Part shown: positions 51,457 through 61,769 of the stretch, piece by piece
Layout: every line of letters begins with the position of its first letter
Position numbering within the stretch: position 1 is the first letter of the stretch
Source of the DNA: Bacteroidaceae bacterium
Lineage (GTDB): Bacteria; Bacteroidota; Bacteroidia; Bacteroidales; Bacteroidaceae
Direction: 5' to 3'
Assembly: GCA_017555875.1 (NCBI GenBank)
Contig: JAFZFN010000006.1
Coordinates: 1-64,000, forward strand
Length of the DNA: 64,000 nucleotides
Position numbers and translations under genes: made by a program
Notes under the pieces: generated by a model
Seen by the model: only the letters and a program-made list of their open reading frames with translations
What the model was told of the DNA's origin: nothing
Database searches by the model: none

Positions 51457-51670
51457 ATGGCAAAGTTAAATCGTATAAGAGTTGTTCTTGCAGAACGTGA
51501 CCTAAACAACAAGTGGTTGGCAGATAAGCTGGGAAAGGACAGCAACTATTTCCAAATGGGTAACCAATACTACCCAGTCCAGTCTTGAAGCTCTCATTGC
51601 AATAACAAATGTACTTGAAGTACCCATTCAGGAATTGGTGAGACAAGAAGAATACTGTCATGTAAAATAG
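51457..51670 (+). pseudogene. Frameshifted Xre-type regulator, controller-like
   Basis: The frame from ATG 51457 encodes KLNRIRVVLAERDLNNKWLA and DKLGKD, then breaks. One frame over, the sequence continues ATISKWVTNTTQSSLEALIA to a stop at 51668-51670. Together they form a 71-residue HTH of the kind that starts Bacteroidetes restriction operons. The span is 214 bases; restoring 2 bases (CC) after GAC would give the usual GKDPATISKW. It ends 9 bases before the first methylase. Upstream is a TAAATTTG promoter box. Confidence 0.75.
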
Positions 51671-51679
51671 GTCGAGATT

Positions 51680-52612
51680 ATGACAAACAAATCACACTAT
51701 AATAGCGGATTAAGAAAGTTGGTTCAACAAAGAAGAGATTGTATTGAACACAGTACCGCAGTTCATGTTGAGGACTTTGAAAAGACTTATCATGCGCTTT
51801 ATACCCAAGATGCAGTAGAGTTTCTAAAGATTCTGCCTAATTCTTCTGTACAATTAGTGCTGATAGACCCTCCTTATAATCTAGAGTTAGAAACATGGGA
51901 TAAGTTTGCAAACTATTTGGAATGGGCTAAACAATGGATTGACGAACTCTATCGTGTAATGAGTGACAATGCAAATTGTGTAATATTCGGTGGCTTTCAA
52001 TTCCAGGATTTAAAGCAAGGAGACATACTTGAAGTTTTACACTACACTAGGCATAATACTAAACTTAGGTTAATCAACCTAATTGTATGGTATTATAAAA
52101 ACGGGATGAGTGCACATCGCTATTTCGCAAATCGACATGAGGAAGCTATTTGGCTATCAAAGACGAAGAAATACTATTTCAATCTTGACGCTGTCCGTGT
52201 ACCCTACGATGAAGAGTCAAAAAGGGCAGCCTTAAGAGATAAACGACTCATTGCTGCAAACATAGAAAAAGGCAAGAATCCGACTAATGTTTGGGAAATT
52301 GGCAGATTAAATGGTAATTCTTCAGAACGAGTAGGCCACCCCACTCAGAAACCGAAGGAAGTGATAAGAAGATTCGTTAGAGCTCTTTCCTATGAAGGTG
52401 CTGTAGTTCTCGACTTTTTTGCTGGCTCAGGTACAACTGGAGCTGTCTGCATTGAAGAAAACAGACACTCTATTTTGGTTGATTCTGATTCCTCGCTTAA
52501 AGAATACTTTAACAAACATCTTCAAAAGTTGGACACCACTAAGGGTAAACCTTTTGAAGTATTAGAACAGATTAGAATAACTGAATATTTGAATAAAGTA
52601 AGAACAAAATAG
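51680..52612 (+). CDS. M.RsrI-like DNA adenine methyltransferase (predicted GAATTC)
   Basis: 310 residues of the beta-class N6-adenine/N4-cytosine type: catalytic DPPYN at residues 63-67, then the AdoMet motif FAGSGTTG at 247-254. Many stretches match M.RsrI as I recall it: KSHYNSG at the start, NGMSAHRYFANRHEEAIWL, NPTNVWEIGRLNGNSSERVG. M.RsrI methylates GAATTC. It is unrelated to M.EcoRI, yet the M.EcoRI-like gene lies two genes downstream. A+T-rich composition unlike the chromosome. First gene of the operon. Confidence 0.85.
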   Translation: MTNKSHYNSGLRKLVQQRRDCIEHSTAVHVEDFEKTYHALYTQDAVEFLKILPNSSVQLVLIDPPYNLELETWDKFANYLEWAKQWIDELYRVMSDNANCVIFGGFQFQDLKQGDILEVLHYTRHNTKLRLINLIVWYYKNGMSAHRYFANRHEEAIWLSKTKKYYFNLDAVRVPYDEESKRAALRDKRLIAANIEKGKNPTNVWEIGRLNGNSSERVGHPTQKPKEVIRRFVRALSYEGAVVLDFFAGSGTTGAVCIEENRHSILVDSDSSLKEYFNKHLQKLDTTKGKPFEVLEQIRITEYLNKVRTK

Positions 52613-52614
52613 CA

Positions 52615-53805
52615 ATGTATTACCAATCTGAAGATAATAGCTTCCGCCTATATCATGGTGACTCTATGCAAGTGTTACGTCAGCTTCAACAACAAGTTGA
52701 TGTGATTTTTGCAGACCCTCCTTATTTTCTCTCTGGTGGTGGCAAGAAAATACAAGGGCGCTCTATGGTTTCTGTAAACAAAGGCGATTGGGATAAATTG
52801 AGATCAATAGGTGAAATTGACGAATTTAACCGGCAATGGATTGATGCTTGCAAGCCTTTACTCAAGGATAATGGTACGATTTGGGCGTGCGGTACTTTCC
52901 ACAACATCTATTCTGTTGAAAAGTGTCTTAAAGAAACAGGTTTTCAGATAATCAATATAATTACTTGGCATAAGTCTGATCCAACTCCAACTTGGGGCGA
53001 TTTGCATTTTAATTTCTCATCAGAGTTCATCATTTGGGCACGTAAGAATCAGCGTTCAAAACATTTCTTCAATTATGACCTTGTGAAAGAGCTAAACGGA
53101 GGGGTGCTTATGCCTGATGTATGGAAACTACCAACAGTCGGCATGTGGGAAAAGACTTGTGGTAAGCACCCCACACAGAAGCCTCTCCGGCTTTTGTATC
53201 GAATAGTGATGGCATCAACTCGCGTAGGCGAAACTCTACTTGATCCATTTGCAGGAAGCTGTACAACAGGAATTGCGGCAAATCTATTAGGGCGTAAGTT
53301 TATAGGCATCGACCAAAGCGAAGAGTTCTTACAACTTGGTATTCGTCGTAAACATGAAATAGAAAATCCGTTGCGCTCAATTGAAATGCAGAAAAAGATT
53401 GCAGAGAACCCGGATGAAGTAACCGTGATGATTAATCACGCACGTCCAAAGACAAAAGCCAAAATGATTGAAACAGGGATATGCTACCTTAGGGCTGGTG
53501 ACACAAAAGGTTCATTGTGTGTGACACCTGGTTTTGAAAGATTAGAGTACGTTCTTCTTCATACCAATGGTGAGGATTGCCGTCTATTCCGGCTTAAACA
53601 AAAGGGATGCTTTCAAATTTGGTCTAAAGAAACCTTGGAGCAGCATGGATTCACTCCTTCACATGCTACCTACTACATTGTCCTGAAATTTGACAATAAA
53701 GCACTTCCACAGATTAAGATTCCAAATAACTTGAAAACGAGGAGTAATACGTTTGTGGCAAAGGTTCGGCCACTGAGCGATTTCCTTGACTTCTCGCAGT
53801 ATTAA
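52615..53805 (+). CDS. DpnA-like DNA methyltransferase with C-terminal extension
   Basis: 396 residues. DPPYFLSGGG at 34-43, SVNKGDWDKL at 53-62, GTFHNIYSVEKCL, WHKSDPTPTW, GKHPTQKPLRLLY and FAGSCTTG at 212-219 follow the order of the DpnA (M2.DpnII)-type beta methylase. DpnA acts on GATC including single-stranded DNA; specificity here is unproven. Residues 260-396 are an extra domain (ICYLRAGDTKGSLCVTPGF) perhaps like the RAMA domain of other methylases. Starts 2 bases after the first methylase; no DpnII-like endonuclease is nearby. Confidence 0.8.
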   Translation: MYYQSEDNSFRLYHGDSMQVLRQLQQQVDVIFADPPYFLSGGGKKIQGRSMVSVNKGDWDKLRSIGEIDEFNRQWIDACKPLLKDNGTIWACGTFHNIYSVEKCLKETGFQIINIITWHKSDPTPTWGDLHFNFSSEFIIWARKNQRSKHFFNYDLVKELNGGVLMPDVWKLPTVGMWEKTCGKHPTQKPLRLLYRIVMASTRVGETLLDPFAGSCTTGIAANLLGRKFIGIDQSEEFLQLGIRRKHEIENPLRSIEMQKKIAENPDEVTVMINHARPKTKAKMIETGICYLRAGDTKGSLCVTPGFERLEYVLLHTNGEDCRLFRLKQKGCFQIWSKETLEQHGFTPSHATYYIVLKFDNKALPQIKIPNNLKTRSNTFVAKVRPLSDFLDFSQY

Positions 53806-53826
53806 AATTTTAGATTACATAATAAT

Positions 53827-54660
53827 ATGGCAAAGAAAAATCAGTCGTCAAGACTCACTACTCAGCAAAAAGCTCGTCAGGGACAAGTTGGCATTTTCTG
53901 TCAGCAAGCCCAGGTTCATGATAAAACTGTAGGTGATGTTTCGCATCGTGTGAAAGATTACCTCAGCAACAAATACCCCCAGTTGACCTTTGATTATTGG
54001 AAAAGCATCGAAAAATCCAAGATTAATGAAGCCTTACAAAAGGTTGACCCATATCTTGGTCAGACCTTATTTGTCTCTAATGCCAGCATCATTCCCGATG
54101 GCGGAGTAATTGTAGTAAAGGACGATAATGACGAATGGAGAGTAGTACTTGTTTCTGAGGCAAAACACCAAGGCAAGGACAAAGAGAATATTGAGAAAGG
54201 TAAACTCGTTGGCGCTAATAACGATCAGGATTTGATGGCAGCTGGCAATGCTATTGAGCGTTCACACAAGAACATTTCTGAGATCGCAAATTTCATGCTC
54301 GCAGAATCTCACTTCCCTTATGTCCTTTTTCTTGAAGGAACAAACTTCCTTACTCAAACCATTCACGTTACCCGTCCTGATGGAAGAGTTGTTACACTTG
54401 AATACAATTCGGGTATGCTGAACCGACTTGACCGACTTACAGCTGCCAATTATGGTATGCCTATTAATACCAATCTTTGCAAAAATATGTTTGTAAAGCC
54501 CAAAGATAAAACCATCATGCTTCAAGCTGCTTCAATCTATACACAAGGTGATGGTGAAAGTTGGGATAAAGGTGACATGTTTGAGATTATGCTGGACGTT
54601 GCAGAAACTTCGTTGCAGATGTTAGGTAGTGATTTATTCAAGCAATTAACAAACAATTAA
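53827..54660 (+). CDS. EcoRI-like type II restriction endonuclease
   Basis: 277 residues, the same length as EcoRI. Catalytic D91 (IPDGG), E111 and K113 (SEAKHQGKD) fall at the EcoRI positions. So do DNA-contact residues N141, E144 and R145 (AGNAIERSHK) and R200/R203 (LNRLDRLTAANYG). From memory most of the protein aligns without gaps to EcoRI, so cleavage at GAATTC is a firm prediction. It precedes the M.EcoRI-like gene by 2 bases. Confidence 0.95.
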   Translation: MAKKNQSSRLTTQQKARQGQVGIFCQQAQVHDKTVGDVSHRVKDYLSNKYPQLTFDYWKSIEKSKINEALQKVDPYLGQTLFVSNASIIPDGGVIVVKDDNDEWRVVLVSEAKHQGKDKENIEKGKLVGANNDQDLMAAGNAIERSHKNISEIANFMLAESHFPYVLFLEGTNFLTQTIHVTRPDGRVVTLEYNSGMLNRLDRLTAANYGMPINTNLCKNMFVKPKDKTIMLQAASIYTQGDGESWDKGDMFEIMLDVAETSLQMLGSDLFKQLTNN

Positions 54661-54662
54661 TC

Positions 54663-55682
54663 ATGGCAAGACAGGCGACAAACGAACTTCTTCAAAAAGC
54701 CAAAAAATCGAAGAGTGATGAATTTTACACTCAGTTTTGTGATATAGAACGTGAATTGCAACATTATCCAGATTGTTTTCATGAAAAGGTGGTTTACTGT
54801 AATTGTGATGATGCTCGCGTGAGTAACTTCTATCGCTACTTCAAAGAGAATTTCGATACACTCGGTCTTAAGGCATTAATAGCTTCTTGTTACATTGAGC
54901 AATCACATGATTTGTTTGATAATGTACCGCATGAGAAAGCTTTTTACTGTATTTATAAAGGTAACTTAGACACAGAAAAAGTCCATTACTTCAAAGGCAA
55001 TGGAGATTTTCGCAGCAGGGAATGTGAAGAGTTATTGCAGCAAGCAGATGTCGTCGTTACAAATCCTCCCTTTTCATTATTTAGAGAGTTCATTTCTCAA
55101 ATAGTGAAATATGGAAAGCAGTTCCTTGTTATTGGTAACGTGAATGCAATTACTTATAAAGAGATTTTTGACCTGATTCAGCAAGACAAAGCATGGCTTG
55201 GAGTTAATCTCGGACGAGGTATCTCTGGTTTTATAGTCCCCGATTATTATGCACGTTACGGTACGGAAGTTAGTATTAACGACCAAGGCCAAACTATTAT
55301 TGCAACAAATGGTTGTTTATGGCTTACCAACCTTGCTCTTGCTCAGAGATATGAGGATATTATTTTGACAAAAGCTTATAAAGGCAACGAGTCTTCCTAT
55401 CCTAAGTATGACAACTGTGATGGTATCAATGTGAATCGAACGCAAGATATTCCCAGTGATTATAATGGTTTGATGGGGGTACCTATAACATTTTTACACA
55501 AGTACAATCCAGAACAGTTTGAAATTGTCAGATTCCGCAAAGGAGATGACGGCAAGGACTTGCAAATTAAAGGCAAATGTCCTTATTTCAGAATTTTGAT
55601 AAGAAACAAGCGGTTGGTAAAACAATTGCACCACGGACAATCCCAAAAGATTGATACTATACAACGAAATGTTGCTATTTGA
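54663..55682 (+). CDS. M.EcoRI-like adenine methyltransferase
   Basis: 339 residues. Start RQATNELLQKAKKSKSDEFY, catalytic VVTNPPFSLFREF near 122-134, then WLGVNLGRGISGFIVPD, NESSYPKYDN and DYNGLMGVPITFLHK all follow M.EcoRI as recalled. It methylates the inner adenine of GAATTC and protects the host. About 30 residues (GDGKDLQIKGKCPYFRIL to the C-terminus) extend beyond the usual end. A 65-base gap separates it from TcmP. Confidence 0.93.
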   Translation: MARQATNELLQKAKKSKSDEFYTQFCDIERELQHYPDCFHEKVVYCNCDDARVSNFYRYFKENFDTLGLKALIASCYIEQSHDLFDNVPHEKAFYCIYKGNLDTEKVHYFKGNGDFRSRECEELLQQADVVVTNPPFSLFREFISQIVKYGKQFLVIGNVNAITYKEIFDLIQQDKAWLGVNLGRGISGFIVPDYYARYGTEVSINDQGQTIIATNGCLWLTNLALAQRYEDIILTKAYKGNESSYPKYDNCDGINVNRTQDIPSDYNGLMGVPITFLHKYNPEQFEIVRFRKGDDGKDLQIKGKCPYFRILIRNKRLVKQLHHGQSQKIDTIQRNVAI

Positions 55683-55747
55683 TAAGAATATTATCTGGCA
55701 AATGTAATGATAATAATAACAAGTGAACAACAAGAGAAGAAATAAAT

Positions 55748-56923
55748 ATGGTAAAGAAACAGTCGTCCAAGGACATCATGTTAGCCCATTCTGCGGCTAA
55801 GATCGAATACTACCAAAAATATCTATCTCGATACCTCAGCATCATGTCCGTGGCAAGAAGCATAGAGGAGGTCAACATCTTTGACGTTTTCTGCGGTAGA
55901 GGAATATATGCCGATGGTGGTTTGGGAAGCCCCATTCGTACAGTTCAAACGGTCAAAGAGGTTCGTGAGAATCATCCTTCAGACAAACGGTTCAATCTCT
56001 ACTTTAATGACGCAGAGATCTCATTTGTCAAGCAGGTGAAGAAGTATATCAACGAGCACTATCCCGATAACAAGGATTTCTGCAATATCATGTATCTTTG
56101 TGCTCCTGCCGAAACCCTTTTCGATAAACTTTGCGGGTTCTTGCCTAAAACGGGCTTTGGCACAAAGAACTTCCTTTTCGTTGATCCATATGGTTATAAG
56201 GACATCAACAAACAGACTTTCCAACAGCTGATGCGTAATCAAAATACGGAAATGCTACTGTTCTTACCCATCTCGTTTATGCACAGGTTTACGCATTATG
56301 CCTTCAATGAGGATGCAAACAATGGTGCCTTGCGTTTGCGTGCATTTATCGAACAATTCTTTCCAACAGATCATAAAATTAGGCGTGAGGAACCGATGGA
56401 TGTGAAAGAATACATTGATGCTCTTTCCGAGGCCCTCTCTTTCAATGGCAAATATTACACGTCCTCTTATTTCATAGAACGCGATAGTAGAAACTATTTT
56501 GCACTTTTCTCAATTTGCAACAATCTGTTAGGATTGGAAAAAGCAGTCGAGACAAAGTGGTCACTGGATGAGGAAGATGGTCAAGGCTTTCATCTGCCAG
56601 AAAAAACCATGCAAATGAATCTGTTTGCTGAGATGTTCAAGGAGGAAAACCAGAAAGAACACTTTGAGGAATTAAAAAACATGCTATTCTCCTTCCTAAC
56701 AGAACGTGGAAGAACCAATGACGAGATATATCGCTTCATTCTTCGAAAAGGATATTTACCCAAACACGTTAATGCCATTTTAAGGCATCTGCAAGACCAA
56801 AAAATAATAAAAGTAACCTTATTAGATTCTGGCAATGAAGCTAGAAAAGGTTCTTTCTATATCAATTATGATGCTTCAAAAGATATAAAACATCCCAAAG
56901 TCTTAATAGAACTAAAAAAATGA
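55748..56923 (+). CDS. tcmP: Three-Cys-motif partner protein TcmP
   Basis: 391 residues. Methylase-like N-terminus with VNIFDVFCGRGIYADGGLGS near 44-63 and FLFVDPYGYKDI near 142-153, as in TcmP. A C-terminal winged-helix-like part (NDEIYRFILRKGYLPKHV) may bind DNA. TcmP is always found beside a three-Cys-motif protein; here it overlaps that gene by 4 bases. The pair's function is not established; location in a defence operon suggests DNA or nucleotide modification. Confidence 0.85.
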   Translation: MVKKQSSKDIMLAHSAAKIEYYQKYLSRYLSIMSVARSIEEVNIFDVFCGRGIYADGGLGSPIRTVQTVKEVRENHPSDKRFNLYFNDAEISFVKQVKKYINEHYPDNKDFCNIMYLCAPAETLFDKLCGFLPKTGFGTKNFLFVDPYGYKDINKQTFQQLMRNQNTEMLLFLPISFMHRFTHYAFNEDANNGALRLRAFIEQFFPTDHKIRREEPMDVKEYIDALSEALSFNGKYYTSSYFIERDSRNYFALFSICNNLLGLEKAVETKWSLDEEDGQGFHLPEKTMQMNLFAEMFKEENQKEHFEELKNMLFSFLTERGRTNDEIYRFILRKGYLPKHVNAILRHLQDQKIIKVTLLDSGNEARKGSFYINYDASKDIKHPKVLIELKK

Positions 56924-57651
56924 GAACAACAAAGATTGAGTGGACAGACAAAACATGGAATCCAATAACAGGATGTACCAAGAAGTCGGCAGGATGTACT
57001 CATTGCTATGCAGAAGTAATGACACGCCGATTGAAGGCCATGCGTTTAGAGAAGTATCGAAATGGATTTGAGCTAACCTTGCATGAGGGAGAACTGGATG
57101 AACCATTAAAATGGAAAGGTGCGCATAACATATTTGTGTGTTCGATGAGTGACATATTTCATGAGAACGTTCCTTTTGATTTTGTTGATAGAATAATGGC
57201 TGTCATAACCAAGACTCCACAGCATCGCTATCAAATATTGACTAAACGTGCAGAACGAATGGCTGAATATTTTAAGGCTAAAGCAATACCTGAGAATGTA
57301 TGGTTGGGGGTAACAGTAGAATGTATGGATACAAAAAAACGAATTGACGAGCTAAGACACTTGAATGCCTCGGTAAAATTCCTATCCTGCGAACCATTGC
57401 TGGAAGATTTAGAAGAACTGAATCTGAGTGGTATCGATTGGGTAATCGTAGGAGGTGAAAGTGGCCCCAAAGCAAGACCGATGAAAGAAGAATGGGTACT
57501 CAATATTAAAGAGCAAGTAGAAGCCCAAAATACTGCATTCTTTTTTAAGCAATGGGGAACATGGGGAAGCGATGGTGTAAAAAGAAATAAATGCCAAAAC
57601 GGGAAGCTGCTAAACGGAAAGATCATCCAAGAAATGCCCTTGATAAAATAA
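56920..57651 (+). CDS. Three-Cys-motif protein, phage Gp37/Gp68 family (DUF5131)
   Basis: 243 residues. TWNPITGCTKKSAGCTHCYA gives the C-x6-C-x2-C motif at Cys19, 26 and 29, similar in style to radical-SAM cluster sites. KWKGAHNIFVCSMSDIFHE and the strands VWLGVTVE and VKFLSCEPLLED follow the family. DUF5131 proteins occur in phages and mobile DNA and may be radical-SAM-like enzymes. Coupled to TcmP. Confidence 0.88.
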   Translation: MRTTKIEWTDKTWNPITGCTKKSAGCTHCYAEVMTRRLKAMRLEKYRNGFELTLHEGELDEPLKWKGAHNIFVCSMSDIFHENVPFDFVDRIMAVITKTPQHRYQILTKRAERMAEYFKAKAIPENVWLGVTVECMDTKKRIDELRHLNASVKFLSCEPLLEDLEELNLSGIDWVIVGGESGPKARPMKEEWVLNIKEQVEAQNTAFFFKQWGTWGSDGVKRNKCQNGKLLNGKIIQEMPLIK

Positions 57652-57658
57652 TATACTT

Positions 57659-58297
57659 ATGTCACGACTAAGCGATTTATACAAAGCGATGGAAACATTA
57701 CGTCGAGAGGAACTTTCATTGAATGAGGACCTTGAAAAACAAGTTAATGAATTGGAGGAGAATATCATCAAGAAAGAGATTCTACCCATTGTTACCAAGA
57801 CGATAGCACCAGCGTTGAAGCAAGTGCAACGTGAATTAGTATTAGTCGTAGACTATGTACCTGACTCACCCATCAGCGTACATCTCTCGCGTAAGCGAAA
57901 CTTTGCAGCAGGAATCACCGATGCCAAGGAAATCCTTCCAGACCCACAAGTAGAACACAAGGTAATAGGGAAAACAAAACCGAAGGGTAATATTTTACCT
58001 GCCACTCGACTAAGAATAACCCTTGCTGATGGCAAGGTTATCCAAGAGAGTCAAGCTGCGGAAACATTCCGTCAGTTCGTCATGATGGTTGGGCCAGAGC
58101 GCGTTCGTACATTGGGAATGACCCAATGTAAAGTTCCATTGATTTCTAATACTCTTGATTCAAAGTATAAACGAGCCCAAAAGCCTGTCGGCAATGGCTG
58201 GTATCTAATGACCAATAGCAACACCCAAACCAAGAAACGAGATATAGAACATATCGCTCGAGAACTCAACATAAAAATCAAAGTAGATATAATCTGA
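57659..58297 (+). CDS. Unknown protein ending the restriction operon
   Basis: 212 residues. An N-terminal coiled coil (NEDLEKQVNELEENIIKKE), a conserved-looking stretch ALKQVQRELVLVVDYVPD, SVHLSRKRNF, and a C-terminal GNGWYLMTNSNTQTKKRDIE followed by an amphipathic helix and strand. Similar proteins are, from memory, frequent beside Bacteroidetes methylases and in mobile islands, but none is characterised. It lies 7 bases after the DUF5131 gene, same A+T-rich composition. Confidence 0.65.
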   Translation: MSRLSDLYKAMETLRREELSLNEDLEKQVNELEENIIKKEILPIVTKTIAPALKQVQRELVLVVDYVPDSPISVHLSRKRNFAAGITDAKEILPDPQVEHKVIGKTKPKGNILPATRLRITLADGKVIQESQAAETFRQFVMMVGPERVRTLGMTQCKVPLISNTLDSKYKRAQKPVGNGWYLMTNSNTQTKKRDIEHIARELNIKIKVDII

Positions 58298-58302
58298 TAT
58301 TT

Positions 58303-58347
58303 ATGGCCAAAAACAATCTTATAGAATACAAAAAAGAATTCATTTGA
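58303..58347 (+). pseudogene. Possible 14-codon gene relic
   Basis: MAKNNLIEYKKEFI then stop. The start recalls AlbA_2/Schlafen-type ATP-binding proteins that begin with a LIEYK-like motif, so this may be the stub of such a gene replaced by the RhuM gene at 58351. It contains a GAATTC site. Weak. Confidence 0.2.
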
Positions 58348-58350
58348 GCT

Positions 58351-59382
58351 ATGAATAAACAACCCAACGATAACGGAAATATCATAATCTATCAGACCGA
58401 GGATGGACTGACTAAGATTGATGTGAATATACAAGGAGAAACCGTTTGGCTTTCGCTCGATTTGATGGCGGAATTGTTTCAAAGAGACAAATCTACCATT
58501 TCTCGTCATATTAAAAATATCTTTAGCGAAGGGGAATTGGATAAAGAAGTGGTTGTTGCAAAATATGCAACAACCACTCAACATGGTGCTATTGAGGGGA
58601 AACAACAAACGCATTGGGTTGATTATTACAACCTTGATGTAATTATCTCTGTTGGCTACAGAGTGAAATCGGTGCGTGGTACCCAATTCCGCATCTGGGC
58701 TACACAGAGACTAAGGGAGTACCTCATCAAGGGATTCACGATGGACGATGAGCGACTGAAAGGCAATGGAGGTGGCAACTATTGGAAGGAGTTGCTTGAC
58801 CGCATTCGCGACATCCGTTCTTCGGAGAAGGTGCTCTACCGTCAGGTGCTCGACCTCTATGCTACGAGTGTTGACTACAATCCACACAGCGAGGAGTCTA
58901 TACTATTCTTCAAGATGGTGCAAAACAAACTGCACTTTGCTGCTCATGGACATACGGCAGCTGAAGTAATCTACGAGCGTGCCGATGCAGAGAAACCTTT
59001 CATGGGACTCACTACATTCTCTGGCGAGTTACCAGCACTAAAGGATATCAGCATAGCCAAGAACTATTTGAATGAAAATGAACTGAAGATTCTAAACAAC
59101 CTTGTTTCTGGTTATTTCGACTTAGCGGAAATCAGTGCCATAGAGCAAAGACCTATGTATATGAGCGACTACATACAACAGTTAGATGCAGTGCTCACTT
59201 CGGGCAATCGTCCGCTACTCGCGGGTGCAGGTTCTATTAGCCATGCCCAAGCGATAGAAAAAGCGACCACGGAATACCGCAAATATCAAAATAACACACT
59301 TTCGCCTGTAGAGCATTTCTATTTGGATACGATTAAGTCAACAGCAAAAGAGGTAAAGCGACAAAGAAGAGGGAAAAAATGA
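58351..59382 (+). CDS. RhuM family protein
   Basis: 343 residues. N-terminal RhuM pattern: VWLSLDLMAELFQRDKSTIS, HIKNIFSEGELD, TTQHG, YYNLDVIISVGYRVKS and FRIWATQRLREYLIKGF. A C-terminal Fic/DOC-like or unknown helical part follows (DRIRDIRSSEKVLYRQVLDL). RhuM proteins came to notice in Salmonella virulence islands and are common in mobile and defence regions; activity unknown. Composition turns more like the chromosome in the second half. Confidence 0.85.
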   Translation: MNKQPNDNGNIIIYQTEDGLTKIDVNIQGETVWLSLDLMAELFQRDKSTISRHIKNIFSEGELDKEVVVAKYATTTQHGAIEGKQQTHWVDYYNLDVIISVGYRVKSVRGTQFRIWATQRLREYLIKGFTMDDERLKGNGGGNYWKELLDRIRDIRSSEKVLYRQVLDLYATSVDYNPHSEESILFFKMVQNKLHFAAHGHTAAEVIYERADAEKPFMGLTTFSGELPALKDISIAKNYLNENELKILNNLVSGYFDLAEISAIEQRPMYMSDYIQQLDAVLTSGNRPLLAGAGSISHAQAIEKATTEYRKYQNNTLSPVEHFYLDTIKSTAKEVKRQRRGKK

Positions 59383-59852
59383 AATTGGTGGATTGATTAT
59401 GGTAAAGATGAGCCAAAGCGCTTTAAATTAGGCTACGGCTCGGAAACGAAGTTCGCTGCTTGTAAAGAAAAGCAACCTTTAGGTCGCCGACTCGTTTATT
59501 CGTATCTTGAAAGCGTTACAATTTGTAATGGTTTGGTTCCCCTAATCCTTGCCCTCTTTCCGCCCAATCCCCAAGCCAAACGAAAGAACGCAGCCATAGA
59601 TAAAGACACCGCCTCAGAACAATCTCTGAAGCGGTGTTTATGTTTTACGCGATCAAAATTGAATACTCCTCGGGAGAACTAAAGTTTATGGTGCTAAAGC
59701 ACGCTCTTCGGAGAAACTAAAGTTCCTTTCATCGCAAGCAACGCTATCATACCGCGTTGCCGTCGCAACCGACGCCAAGCCGAGAGCAGAGATAAGCTCG
59801 CTTAATCTATGCCGAGGCGCGAAGGAGGAAAACTGAAAGTTAACCGACGCTA
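59383..59852. other. Gene-free stretch
   Basis: Holds a dispersed repeat (59425-59446 and 59472-59490) also found at 29467, a hairpin terminator (59605-59638) and a short direct repeat (GCTATCATACCGCGT near 59745 and 59848). No gene supported. Confidence 0.5.
59605..59638. terminator. Hairpin terminator
   Basis: ACACCGCCTCAGA and TCTGAAGCGGTGT arms around ACAATC, between the RhuM and ABC-F genes, which converge. Confidence 0.65.
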
Positions 59853-61511
<1,659 letters not shown>

Positions 61512-61769
61512 TCAGTATTCAATCCTTGCAGATACAAGAAATATCTGCATATGTCCGCAATGAAAATGCAAAGGTACAACAATCTTTGGAAATTTTAAGG
61601 CAGATACGCTCGTTGAATTTTAAGAAGTTCGGATTTTATATCGAGTTCTGTTGAGAAGACACAGAAGGACAAGACGGAGCTTATCAATGGGTGGAAAAAT
61701 GATGATAGATATGACATTGTCAAGAAAAAAGATATACCTTTGTCGTACAAACAAAAACAGAACACTCTC

